From positions 22,966-86,965 of the forward strand of contig JAZDFC010000018.1 of NCBI GenBank assembly GCA_043808235.1: a stretch of 64,000 nt of DNA, given 5' to 3'. Source of the DNA: JAZDFC01 sp043808235 (lineage in GTDB: Bacteria > Bacteroidota > Ignavibacteria > Ignavibacteriales > Melioribacteraceae). Each line of letters starts with the position of its first letter. Position 1 is the stretch's first letter. Of this stretch, positions 18,466 to 26,151 are shown piece by piece. The position numbers and the translations under genes were made by a program. The notes beneath the pieces were generated by a model that saw nothing but the letters and a program-made list of their open reading frames with translations, did no database searches and was not told the origin of the DNA.

Positions 18466-19145
18466 TGATTTTTTATTTTAATAACTAATAGTCTCCGTGG
18501 TCCATGCGCACCAAGCACAAGCACTTTCTCGATATCGGCTGTGCGGCTTGGTCCGGTTACAAAAACCATATTCTTTGATTCTTCAACATCTATTTTATCA
18601 AACAACTCAAATTGGTTTGCAATAATTTGATTTTCATTTATGATTACGAAAGTGTTATCGCATAAAAAGTGAGGATAGGAAGTTCCGGTTGTGTCGTAAT
18701 TAAAAACAAGCGAGCCTATATCTGCCACAGCAAATGCAGGATGTACAATCGCAGCTTCGGTTGCGGCGAATTCTTTTTTCCTTTCCTCGGCATTCAATTC
18801 AACCGGAGATACAATTTCCAATGATGCAATTTTTTCTTTTAGCTTAATAGCAACATCGTTACAAATATTTTCTTTACTGATTCCGATTTTTTCTATCTTT
18901 AATTCAAGCAGTAACTTTGAAATAATCTCCGCAGCCTCATCCATACTGAAGAAAGAATAAAATTCTCCGGAAATTGCTTCCAATTCCTTTTGAAACTGTA
19001 ACCATAAACCAGGATTATCTTTCGGTGTAATCGCGGCAATCTCTTTTTTGATTTCATTTTCGAAATCAAATCCTACCGATGGAATCTCCGATGGAAATTT
19101 TGATGCATCTTTAATTCTATTGAGTATTAATTCTCGACTGCTCAT
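18444..19145 (-). CDS. lutC: Lactate utilization protein C (LUD domain)
   Basis: This 233-residue LUD-domain protein is the third component of the LutABC (YkgEFG) L-lactate oxidation system. The LUD core is seen in ATEAAIVHPAFAVADIGSLVF, FVITGPSRTADIEKVL-like FVTGPSRTADIEKVL and LGAHGPRRLLVI. Its ATG overlaps the lutB stop by 4 bases, indicating translational coupling. The C-terminal ERGSL and the stop lie inside the 83-bp repeat, so the original C-terminus was probably replaced when the element arrived. In the BMC context it would help oxidise the lactate formed from lactaldehyde. Confidence 0.88.
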   Translation of the reverse strand: MSSRELILNRIKDASKFPSEIPSVGFDFENEIKKEIAAITPKDNPGLWLQFQKELEAISGEFYSFFSMDEAAEIISKLLLELKIEKIGISKENICNDVAIKLKEKIASLEIVSPVELNAEERKKEFAATEAAIVHPAFAVADIGSLVFNYDTTGTSYPHFLCDNTFVIINENQIIANQFELFDKIDVEESKNMVFVTGPSRTADIEKVLVLGAHGPRRLLVIKIKNQIERGSL

Positions 19146-20542
19146 TTCAGTTTGTTTTTCATTTCTAAAAATTGTTTTCTAAATCCATTTTTATCGAAGC
19201 GGGCAAACTTTCTCTTTTTATAATAACCAGGAACCGGAAATGCTTTTTCCGAAGGGAATAACTGTTGAAGTTTTGCAGGAATCCAACTTGCGAAGCGGTA
19301 TAACCTTGGTCGGGAAGCGAAGAATGACCATAATTTAAATCCGGCTTTCTCAGCTGCTTTTGAATTGCCCGATTCAACAATTTTATTGCGTAGTGTTAAA
19401 AGATGATCGGGAAGATTTATTTTAACGGGACACACATCGTAACAAGCGCCGCACAAACTCGAAAGAAACGGCGACAACTTTCCTTCTTTCTCTCCAAGAT
19501 ATTGTGGAATAAGTGTTGCACCGATTGGTCCCATGTAAACCCATCCGTACGCATGCCCGCCTATTTGCTGATACACCGGGCAGATGTTCAAACATGCGCC
19601 GCAGCGAATGCAGAAAAGTGTTTCGCGGAGTTTGGGATTGCGTAATACTTTGGTTCTTCCGTTATCCAATATAACGATGTGAACTTGTTCGGGACCTTCA
19701 CCGTATTTAGTGCGGCTTGGCCCGCCGACAAAATTAACATATGTTGATGATTTTTGTCCTGTTGCGCTCGGCGGAAGTAATTTTAAAAAGTATGGGAGAT
19801 ACTTTACGTCGGGAATAATTTTTTCCAATCCCATTACCGCCACATGAATCCTTGGCAGACTCAAAGTGTTGTGTGCGTTTGCTTCGTTTTCAACAATGCA
19901 AAAACTCCCTGACGAAGCGAATGCAAAGTTCACGCCGGTAATTCCCATGTCGGCGTAAAGAAATTTCTCGCGAAGAATCTTTCGTGCAATTTCTAAGAGT
20001 TCAACCGGTTCTTCTGTATAATCAACGCCAAGCTTATCCGCAAAAAGCTTTCCGATATCTTTCCGGCTCAAGTGCATCGCGGGGATTATTAAATGCGAAG
20101 GGATTTGTTCATTCAATTGAACGATGTATTCGCCGAGGTCGGTTTCGAGAGCTTCGATTCCGTTTTCAATCAGAAAATCATTGAGATGAATTTCTTCGGT
20201 GGTAAGGGATTTTGATTTTACAATTTTTTTTACTTTGTTTTTCTGCGCGATGTCGAGTATTATTTTTCTTGCTTCGGCGGCATCGCTTGCCCAATGAACA
20301 GTGATTCCATTTTGTGCGCAATTCTCTTCGAATTGTAAAAGATATTTATCGAGATTTTCAATTACATCTTTTTTAATTGAATGTGCTTTCGAGCGTAGTA
20401 TTTCCCAATAAGGGATTTGGTCAACAATTTTTTGCCGTGATACTTTGGTTGAATCGGTTGCATTCATCACCGCCTTACGCACGCTTGCATTACCAAGTGC
20501 GTCTTTGATATGTCTTTTCGTATGTAAAGGCGATACTTTCAT
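19142..20542 (-). CDS. lutB: Lactate utilization iron-sulfur protein B
   Basis: The 466-residue protein combines an N-terminal LUD domain (about 60-290; motifs FAFASSGSFCIVENEAN and VGGPSRTKYGEGPEQVHIV) with two [4Fe-4S] clusters at CIRCGACLNICPVY and CGACYDVCPVKI, then a C-terminal helical tail. It is the electron-transferring subunit of L-lactate dehydrogenase LutABC. An AGAGAG ribosome site precedes the start, just inside a repeat-bordered gap. lutC follows with a 4-base overlap. Confidence 0.93.
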   Translation of the reverse strand: MKVSPLHTKRHIKDALGNASVRKAVMNATDSTKVSRQKIVDQIPYWEILRSKAHSIKKDVIENLDKYLLQFEENCAQNGITVHWASDAAEARKIILDIAQKNKVKKIVKSKSLTTEEIHLNDFLIENGIEALETDLGEYIVQLNEQIPSHLIIPAMHLSRKDIGKLFADKLGVDYTEEPVELLEIARKILREKFLYADMGITGVNFAFASSGSFCIVENEANAHNTLSLPRIHVAVMGLEKIIPDVKYLPYFLKLLPPSATGQKSSTYVNFVGGPSRTKYGEGPEQVHIVILDNGRTKVLRNPKLRETLFCIRCGACLNICPVYQQIGGHAYGWVYMGPIGATLIPQYLGEKEGKLSPFLSSLCGACYDVCPVKINLPDHLLTLRNKIVESGNSKAAEKAGFKLWSFFASRPRLYRFASWIPAKLQQLFPSEKAFPVPGYYKKRKFARFDKNGFRKQFLEMKNKLK

Positions 20543-20552
20543 AATACTCTCT

Positions 20553-20635
20553 AATGGAACACGGATTTTTATGATTCTTATGATTCTTTATGATCTTATT
20601 AAATCATAAACGATCATAATAATCCGCGTTCTATT
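20553..20635. repeat. 83-bp palindromic repeat, copy 2 (lutB-lutA junction)
   Basis: The left end AATGGAACACGGAT and right end ATCCGCGTTCTATT are inverted copies. The element starts 11 bases before the lutB ATG, and its right edge contributes the TAG stop of lutA. Length equals that of the other three copies. Confidence 0.9.
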
Positions 20636-21356
20636 CTTTTATTGATTCCGCGAGTAAGTCCGCAATGTGCATTGTTTTTGCTTTCATATTTTGCTTCCGT
20701 AAATAACCTTCGATATTCATCAAGCAACTTGAGTCGGCGCCGATGCAAAATTCCGCGCCGCTTTCTTCAATGTAACGGCATTTTCTCTCAACCATCGCAA
20801 CAGATACGTCTTCGAACTTATATGAAAATGTTCCGCCGAAACCGCAGCAAGTATCGGGATTCTCCATTTCAACAAAATCAATATTCTTGATTCCCAGTAT
20901 CAACTTCCGTGGCTGCTCTTTAATTCCAAGCTCACGGAGCAGATGACACGAATCGTGATAAGTTACTTTGTGATTGAACTCCCCGCCGAACGAGTCAACT
21001 TTCATTACATCGACAAGAAATTCGGTGAATTCAAAAATCCGTCCGCTCAATTTTTCAAGAGCCGGTTTCAGTTCCGGTTTGATGTCAAGTTCTTTGTAAT
21101 AACATTTCACAAACGCAACACATGAACCGGAAGGAGCGACAATATATTCTTTTCCTTCAAACAATTTTATAAACCGTTCTGCAATTGGTACCAATTCTTT
21201 CCTATAACCCGAATTAAACGCGGGCTGCCCGCAGCAGGTTTGGTCGTCAACGTATTCAATATCAACACCGAGATGCTGAAAAATTTTAACCATGGATATC
21301 CCGCTCTGCGGGTACAGATGCTCGGTTAAACACGGTATGAAGAGAGATACTTTCAT
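20631..21356 (-). CDS. lutA: Lactate utilization protein A, CCG-domain Fe-S oxidoreductase
   Basis: The 241-residue protein has two cysteine-rich CCG domains, seen in QTCCGQPAFNSGYR and DTCCGFGGTFSYKF, the signature of LutA/GlpC/HdrB-type subunits that carry a noncubane or related Fe-S site. Together with LutB and LutC it oxidises L-lactate to pyruvate. No clear Shine-Dalgarno precedes the ATG, since an 83-bp repeat begins only 3 bases upstream of it. The stop codon is provided by another copy of the repeat. Both edges of this gene are therefore bounded by inserted palindromes. Confidence 0.92.
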   Translation of the reverse strand: MKVSLFIPCLTEHLYPQSGISMVKIFQHLGVDIEYVDDQTCCGQPAFNSGYRKELVPIAERFIKLFEGKEYIVAPSGSCVAFVKCYYKELDIKPELKPALEKLSGRIFEFTEFLVDVMKVDSFGGEFNHKVTYHDSCHLLRELGIKEQPRKLILGIKNIDFVEMENPDTCCGFGGTFSYKFEDVSVAMVERKCRYIEESGAEFCIGADSSCLMNIEGYLRKQNMKAKTMHIADLLAESIKE

Positions 21357-21359
21357 ATT

Positions 21360-21442
21360 AATGGAACGCGGATTTTTATGATTGCTTAAGATAAATTATG
21401 TGCTTAGAAAATCATAAGCATCATAATTATCCGCGTTCTATT
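21360..21442. repeat. 83-bp palindromic repeat, copy 3 (lutA-fucI junction)
   Basis: AATGGAACGCGGAT at the left and ATCCGCGTTCTATT at the right are near-perfect inverted copies, with ATGATTG and AAAATCATAAGCATCATAAT arms inside. It lies 3 bases upstream of the lutA start and 8 bases beyond the fucI stop, so it occupies essentially the whole gap. Confidence 0.9.
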
Positions 21443-21450
21443 CCTTTTAA

Positions 21451-23253
21451 TTAATAAAGACTTCCAAAATTTTTACAAGCCCGGTAATCGGCGCCTTCCA
21501 AATCACTCGTGCCAAATGCATTCCATGCGCTTGGTCTGTAAATCCTTTCTTCGGAAATGTTGTGCATGTTAACCGGTATTCGAAGCATCGATGCGAGTGT
21601 AATTAATTTATCGCCGATATGTCCATAACTGATTGCGCCGTGATTGGCGCCCCAGTTTGCCATCACCGAATAAACATCTTTGAATGCGCCGCTGCCGGTC
21701 AGTGTTGGTGCAAACCATGTTGTCGGCCATGTCGGACTTGTTCTTCTTTGTAATTTCAAATCAACATCGGCAGGTAAACTTACAGTGTATCCTTCAGCTA
21801 TTTGAAGTACCGGGCCCAATCCTTTTACAAGATTAACACGGCTCATCGTAATAGGCATTTCGCCTTCGGTTAAAAATTGGGATGAGAATCCGCCGCCCCG
21901 GAAATATTCCAATTCTGCCGGACACCATTTCGTAGCTTTCAAACAAGCTTCAACCTCGCTCGATGTAATTTCCCAATATGGTTTCATCGCCGGTTTGCCT
22001 TTCAATCTTTGCTTACCTGTTCCATCAAGTGTTGATGAACCGGAATTGATAAGGTGAATAATTCCATTTGCGGCCTTTCCTTTCAACATTTTTCCGGTTA
22101 CCCGTTTAACAGCAGCCGGACTCCAGTATGTCCGCACATCGGAGAATATTTGCGAGGTGTTGGTTAACAGATGTCCGAACAACATTGCCACACCATTCAA
22201 CGAATCGTTTTCGGTTGCCATTACAAACGGCTGACGAATTCCATTCCAATCAAATGAAGAATTTAAAATCGCTTCGAGAAAATCGCCGTTGGGGAAATGG
22301 TCAGTCCAATGACGTTGTCCCTGGAAACCAGCTACAATTGCATTGTGCCCCAGCGACTCTTCAACAAATCCTGCCTCGGCAAGTTTTGGATTACCAATCA
22401 TCAAGTCGCGCGAAATTAAAGTCATTTTAACAACTGTTTCCCATTCGTAATCTTTTCTTTCGCGGGAAGATTTTTTCTTATTTACATCTTCACCTTCTTT
22501 GCAATATTGTTTCGCCCATGTCAGCGCGCGTTGATATTCTTCTTCGTCGAAAATATTTTCTTCGATTCTTCTTGTCAGTTCCGTCATATCAACATATTCG
22601 TTTCGCATTCCGAGATAGTTACTGAAGAAATGCGGATCGACTACCGACCCTGCGATTCCCATCGATACAGAACCGATTGATAAATAAGATTTGCCTTTCA
22701 TCTCTGCAACTGCTAATCCCGCTTTTACAAAACGTAAAAGTTTCTCCTTTACATCTGCGGGAATTGCTGTATCGTTTTTATCCTGAACATCGTGACCGTA
22801 AATACTGAATGCAGGCAATCCTGTTTGTGTATATCCTGCCAGCGCTGCGGCTAGGTAAACTGCGCCGGGTCTTTCTGTTCCGTTGAATCCCCAAACCGCT
22901 TTTGGAATTAACGGGTCGGAATCCATCACCTCGGTACCGTAACACCAGCACGGAGTAACAGTCAATGAAACACCAACGCCTTCGCGTGCAAATTTTTCAG
23001 CGCAGTTCGCAGCTTCGGCAACACCGCCGATGCATGTGTCTGCTATAATGCATTCAACTTGCAGTCCGTTCGGGTGACGTAAATTTTCCGTTAAAAATTT
23101 TGCGGCATTTTTTGCCATCATCATTGTTTGATTTTCGAGCGACTCGCGGACGCCTTTCCTTCTTCCATCAATAACAGGACGAATGCCAATCTTAGACATT
23201 GATCCGCGAAGACGGTTGACAGGTGAATTCATTTTAAAATTTTCTTTTGCCAT
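21451..23253 (-). CDS. fucI: L-fucose isomerase
   Basis: A GAGGAA ribosome site precedes the ATG. The 600-residue length matches FucI (about 590). Family segments include IGIRPVIDGRRKGVRESLE at the N-terminus, CIIADTCIGGVAEAANCAEKF, CWCYGTEVMDSDPL, IYGHDVQDKNDTAIP and ATENDSLNGVAMLFGHLLTN, which carries conserved Glu and Asp residues expected to bind manganese; ANWGANHGAISYGHIG supplies the conserved His. It converts L-fucose to L-fuculose, and D-arabinose as a side substrate. Related enzymes accept other 6-deoxy sugars. The gene lies between the BMC genes and lutABC in one direction. Confidence 0.96.
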   Translation of the reverse strand: MAKENFKMNSPVNRLRGSMSKIGIRPVIDGRRKGVRESLENQTMMMAKNAAKFLTENLRHPNGLQVECIIADTCIGGVAEAANCAEKFAREGVGVSLTVTPCWCYGTEVMDSDPLIPKAVWGFNGTERPGAVYLAAALAGYTQTGLPAFSIYGHDVQDKNDTAIPADVKEKLLRFVKAGLAVAEMKGKSYLSIGSVSMGIAGSVVDPHFFSNYLGMRNEYVDMTELTRRIEENIFDEEEYQRALTWAKQYCKEGEDVNKKKSSRERKDYEWETVVKMTLISRDLMIGNPKLAEAGFVEESLGHNAIVAGFQGQRHWTDHFPNGDFLEAILNSSFDWNGIRQPFVMATENDSLNGVAMLFGHLLTNTSQIFSDVRTYWSPAAVKRVTGKMLKGKAANGIIHLINSGSSTLDGTGKQRLKGKPAMKPYWEITSSEVEACLKATKWCPAELEYFRGGGFSSQFLTEGEMPITMSRVNLVKGLGPVLQIAEGYTVSLPADVDLKLQRRTSPTWPTTWFAPTLTGSGAFKDVYSVMANWGANHGAISYGHIGDKLITLASMLRIPVNMHNISEERIYRPSAWNAFGTSDLEGADYRACKNFGSLY

Positions 23254-23271
23254 ATTTATTCCTCATTCTTT

Positions 23272-23308
23272 AATTCTGAGTCCGGCGATAGCCGGGTGAA
23301 GAATCTCC
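23272..23308 (-). repeat. REP-like hairpin flanking the GIY-YIG gene, copy B (inverted)
   Basis: On the minus strand it reads GGAGATTCTTCACCC, then a CCGGC-TATC-GCCGG hairpin, then TCAGAATT. It is the inverted partner of the element at 23687-23725 on the other side of the GIY-YIG gene. The outer 15 and 8 bases are identical, and the stem differs by compensatory changes. Confidence 0.85.
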
Positions 23309-23340
23309 AAATTATTAATTTATATAATGATTATTTGCCA

Positions 23341-23655
23341 TTACTCAGTTTCCGGTTTCCCTAAAACTTTATCCATAAACGGTGCGGATAAATCCATCCA
23401 GTCCGAATTCTTTGATTCAATCAATTTTATTTTCTTCTTTCTTAACCAACCTTTGATTTGTTTTTCTCTCTTCTTCGCAACCGATTCGTTCTCTACTTCT
23501 TCAAAGTAAACGAGACTATCAATGTTATACTTTGATGTGAATCCCGGATTCAACTTATTTTTGTGTTCGTACATTCGCCTTGCTAAATTGTTTGTCATTC
23601 CGACATAAAGTACTTTGGCTTTGCTGCTTAGTATGTATGCATAATATGTATTCAT
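23341..23655 (-). CDS. Small GIY-YIG nuclease-domain protein
   Basis: The 104-residue protein is a single GIY-YIG domain of the YhbQ/UPF0213 type: YYAYILSS and VLYVGMTNNLARRMYEHKN hold the paired Tyr and the catalytic Arg, and FEEVENESVAKKREKQIKGW the metal-binding Glu. It has no sugar-related role and interrupts the ackA-fucI gene order. It is flanked by inverted hairpin repeats within 30-35 bases on both sides, so it looks like cargo or the enzyme of a small mobile unit. A housekeeping DNA-repair role is the alternative. Confidence 0.88.
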   Translation of the reverse strand: MNTYYAYILSSKAKVLYVGMTNNLARRMYEHKNKLNPGFTSKYNIDSLVYFEEVENESVAKKREKQIKGWLRKKKIKLIESKNSDWMDLSAPFMDKVLGKPETE

Positions 23656-23686
23656 TTCAATTTGATATCTCTTACTTTTTTAAGTA

Positions 23687-23725
23687 GGAGATTCTTCACC
23701 CCGACTTTCGTCGGGATTCAGAATT
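23687..23725 (+). repeat. REP-like hairpin flanking the GIY-YIG gene, copy A
   Basis: GGAGATTCTTCACCC is followed by a CCGAC-TTTC-GTCGG hairpin and TCAGAATT. The ackA frame reads through 30 bases of it: the last nine residues of the kinase and its TGA stop are encoded here. Compared with copy B, the A-T pair in the stem has become a G-C pair on both sides, so the structure is conserved. Confidence 0.85.
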
Positions 23726-24907
23726 TAATATTACAGTTACGGTCTCACGTGCAACGACAATTTCTTCGTTGGTATCCAGCACAAGGGCTTTCACTTTCGA
23801 ATCGTCGCTTGAGATAATTTTTTCATTCTTATTATTTTTTTCGATATCTATTTTCATTCCTATAAAGGAAAGCGAATTCAATACTTCTTCACGAAGTTCG
23901 GAATCACGCTGCCCTATTCCGCCGGTAAATGTAATTGCATCTACTCCTTCCATAATTACCATAAATTCGCCGATGTATCTTTTCACATCGTAGATAAATT
24001 TATTCCGCGCGAGCAACGCTCTCTCATTCCCTTGTTTGATTGCTTCTTTGATATCCCGCATATCAGCCGAGATGCCGGACAAGCCCGCCAATCCGGCGTT
24101 CTTTGAACATTCCTTCAACGCTTCGTCGAGTGAAATATTTTTCTTATTCATGATATAAGGAAAAACAAACGGATCAATATCACCAATACGTGTTCCCTGT
24201 ATTAATCCCGATTGAGGAGTAAAACCCATCGACGTATCGACAGCAATTCCATTTTTAAAAGCACATAAAGATGACGAACCTCCGAGATGACAGGTGATGA
24301 CTTTGTGATTTTCTTCGGGCAGATTTAAAACCTTCACCGTCTCGCGCGTAACAAAACGATGCGAGGAGCCATGATAGCCATACTTTATTACATTGTACTT
24401 TTCATACCATTCGTATGGAGTACCGTAAACCTTTGCATAATCGGGAGCGTTGATGTGAAAACCAGGTTCAAACACACCGACAAGTTTTGTATTTGGCAGT
24501 AATTCTTTGAAAATATAAATCGCCGATAGATACGGCGGATTATGAGCCGGCGCTAAATCACAATAATCTTCCATCGCTTGAAGGACATCGTCAGTCAAAA
24601 GAACAGATCCGTTTTTATCTCCGGCTTGAATGGTTTTAAATCCGATACCGTCAATCTCGTTGAGAGTTTTCAACAGGTCATATTTAGGATCAACGAGAAA
24701 ATTTAACATATGTTGAACCGCTTCTTTCTGGGATGGAATTGCTGATTCGCCGAAAAAAACTTTTTCCTCACCTTTCCAATAAGTGATGATTGCATTTGCG
24801 GTTCCAACTCTCTCCGTATATCCGCGTGCGAGTGTGGTTTCATCTCTCATATCCAGCAACTGGAATTTGAAACTTGTTGAACCGATGTTGCAAACGATTA
24901 TTTTCAT
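23696..24907 (-). CDS. ackA: Acetate kinase-family enzyme of the BMC locus (probable lactate/propionate-type kinase)
   Basis: The 403-residue ASKHA kinase has NIGSTSFKFQLLD, VFEPGFH, KYGYHGSSHRFV, CHLGGSSSLCAF, DTSMGFTPQSGLIQGTR and FTGGIGQRD, all acetate kinase motifs. One position is unusual: GTRIGDIDP replaces the common GTRSGDIDP. In fucose/rhamnose BMC loci this kinase regenerates ATP from the acyl phosphate derived from lactaldehyde, giving lactate. Acetate or propionate are alternatives. AAAGGG precedes the ATG, immediately next to an 83-bp repeat. The C-terminal tail NSESRRKSG is encoded by a hairpin repeat and is therefore probably not ancestral. Confidence 0.9.
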   Translation of the reverse strand: MKIIVCNIGSTSFKFQLLDMRDETTLARGYTERVGTANAIITYWKGEEKVFFGESAIPSQKEAVQHMLNFLVDPKYDLLKTLNEIDGIGFKTIQAGDKNGSVLLTDDVLQAMEDYCDLAPAHNPPYLSAIYIFKELLPNTKLVGVFEPGFHINAPDYAKVYGTPYEWYEKYNVIKYGYHGSSHRFVTRETVKVLNLPEENHKVITCHLGGSSSLCAFKNGIAVDTSMGFTPQSGLIQGTRIGDIDPFVFPYIMNKKNISLDEALKECSKNAGLAGLSGISADMRDIKEAIKQGNERALLARNKFIYDVKRYIGEFMVIMEGVDAITFTGGIGQRDSELREEVLNSLSFIGMKIDIEKNNKNEKIISSDDSKVKALVLDTNEEIVVARETVTVILNSESRRKSG

Positions 24908-24917
24908 ATTACCCTTT

Positions 24918-25000
24918 AATAGGACACAGATTGTTATGATTTTTAGGAAGAGGCATGATCATAAAAAAATCATAATCATCATAATTATCTGCGTTCTATT
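24918..25000. repeat. 83-bp palindromic repeat, copy 4 (ackA-aldolase junction)
   Basis: AATAGGACACAGAT and ATCTGCGTTCTATT are inverted ends; this copy is the most divergent. It begins 10 bases upstream of the ackA ATG, and its right end supplies the TAG stop of the aldolase gene. Confidence 0.88.
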
Positions 25001-25775
25001 TTTGTGAAAGTTGTTTAATAACTTCTTCAGTAACTCTTCTCACCATTTCTTCCTTGGAACTATCGATTACCGGCTTATCTGTTGAACATGATGACGAATC
25101 ATCTTCGCATGAGACACAGCCAACATTTGTACGGATACCGTATTTCGAACGCAGGTCGGTGAGCTTTTGTACCTGTTCTTTGTTCAATGTATTTACTATA
25201 CCAAGCTGCTGCGCCACAAATGCGATGTGCGCGAAATGCTCAAGTGTTTCCATTTTATGATAAGCATTGGTTACATCCTTACCCACAGTTAGCGCGCCGT
25301 GATTAGCAAGGAGAAACGCATCGTAATCTTTCAACAATGGCAAAACAGGTTTGTAAAATTCTTCTGTACCCGGTGTACCATATTCAATCAGCGGAATTCC
25401 TCCAAGCACAATAATTACCTCAGGCAAAACACATTTATCCAAAGGGATTCCAGCCACAGCAAACCCCGTTGCATATGGCGGATGCGAATGGCATACGCTG
25501 TTTACATCCGGTCTGTCTTTGTAAACTTGAAGATGCATCATTACCTCTGACGAAGGCTTACGATTGCCCGAAACAACTCTGCCTTTATAATCCACAATTA
25601 TCAAATCTTCGGGTTTCATAAAGCCTTTACTAACTCCGGTTGGCGTAATCAACACGCGGTTGTCTTCTATACGCGCGCTTATGTTCCCGTCGTTCGATGC
25701 AACATAACCGCGGTCATACATGCGCTTGCCGACTGCCACAATATCATTCTTAATTGCAAATAAACTCTGTTCCAC
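24996..25775 (-). CDS. fucA: Class II fuculose/rhamnulose-phosphate aldolase with BMC-targeting tail
   Basis: The start is a GTG with AAAGGA 7 bases upstream. Residues 1-210 are a class II aldolase of the FucA/AraD family: the zinc ligands are in SVCHSHPPYATGF and the later His in KMETLEHFAHI, with LLANHGALTVG between. It splits L-fuculose (or rhamnulose) 1-phosphate into DHAP and L-lactaldehyde. After the domain comes a Cys/Ser-rich linker (VGCVSCEDDSSSCS) and a final amphipathic helix, SKEEMVRRVTEEVIKQLSQK, typical of encapsulation peptides that draw enzymes into microcompartments. The TAG stop comes from an 83-bp repeat. Confidence 0.92.
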   Translation of the reverse strand: MEQSLFAIKNDIVAVGKRMYDRGYVASNDGNISARIEDNRVLITPTGVSKGFMKPEDLIIVDYKGRVVSGNRKPSSEVMMHLQVYKDRPDVNSVCHSHPPYATGFAVAGIPLDKCVLPEVIIVLGGIPLIEYGTPGTEEFYKPVLPLLKDYDAFLLANHGALTVGKDVTNAYHKMETLEHFAHIAFVAQQLGIVNTLNKEQVQKLTDLRSKYGIRTNVGCVSCEDDSSSCSTDKPVIDSSKEEMVRRVTEEVIKQLSQK

Positions 25776-25815
25776 TTTTAATTTCCTTTATAAAAATATT
25801 TTTAATAATAACTAA

Positions 25816-25859
25816 AACCACTCCTATATTCCCTTCGGGGGAGGTAGGGAGGGGCGGTT
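25816..25859. repeat. AACCAC-type inverted repeat at the BMC-H stop codon
   Basis: AACCACTCCTATATTCCC and GGGAGGGGCGGTT are imperfect inverted arms around CCTTCGGGGGAGG. The element resembles a dispersed AACCACTCC...GGAGTGGTT intergenic repeat common in MAGs. Its outer edge overlaps the TAA stop of the BMC-H gene. Confidence 0.7.
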
Positions 25860-26139
25860 ATTTTACCGAAGGCAGAATCAATTCAACATCGCTGTGAGGT
25901 CTCGGGATTACATGAACCGAAACGAGTTCACCCACGCGCTGAGCTGCTGATGCGCCTGCGTCGGTTGCTGCTTTAACTGCGCCGACATCGCCGCGAACCA
26001 TTACGGTTACGTATCCGCCACCGATAGTTTCTTTACCGATTAATTTTACGTTTGCAGCCTTTACCATTGCGTCCGCTGCTTCGATTGAGCCAATCAATCC
26101 TTTTGTTTCAATCATTCCTAATGCTTCTAATGTAGCCAT
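25858..26139 (-). CDS. BMC-H hexameric shell protein (PduA/EutM type)
   Basis: The 93-residue protein is one BMC domain: ALGMIETKGLIGSIEAADAMVKAANV, the pore segment TIGGGYVTVMVRGDVGAVKAATDAG, and VHVIPRPHSDVELILP. Such proteins form hexamers that tile the facets of microcompartments, with the glycine-rich loop lining the central pore that passes substrates. It is the only BMC-H in the window, and no BMC-T trimer is present. AAAAGGA precedes the start, 12 bases after the dehydrogenase stop. Confidence 0.97.
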   Translation of the reverse strand: MATLEALGMIETKGLIGSIEAADAMVKAANVKLIGKETIGGGYVTVMVRGDVGAVKAATDAGASAAQRVGELVSVHVIPRPHSDVELILPSVK

Positions 26140-26151
26140 AATATTTTCCTT

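Noticed and set aside
18383..25000. 83-bp repeats as an insertion sequence or CRISPR
   Set aside because: They are short palindromes without an open frame, regular spacing or unique spacers; they fit intergenic palindromes better.
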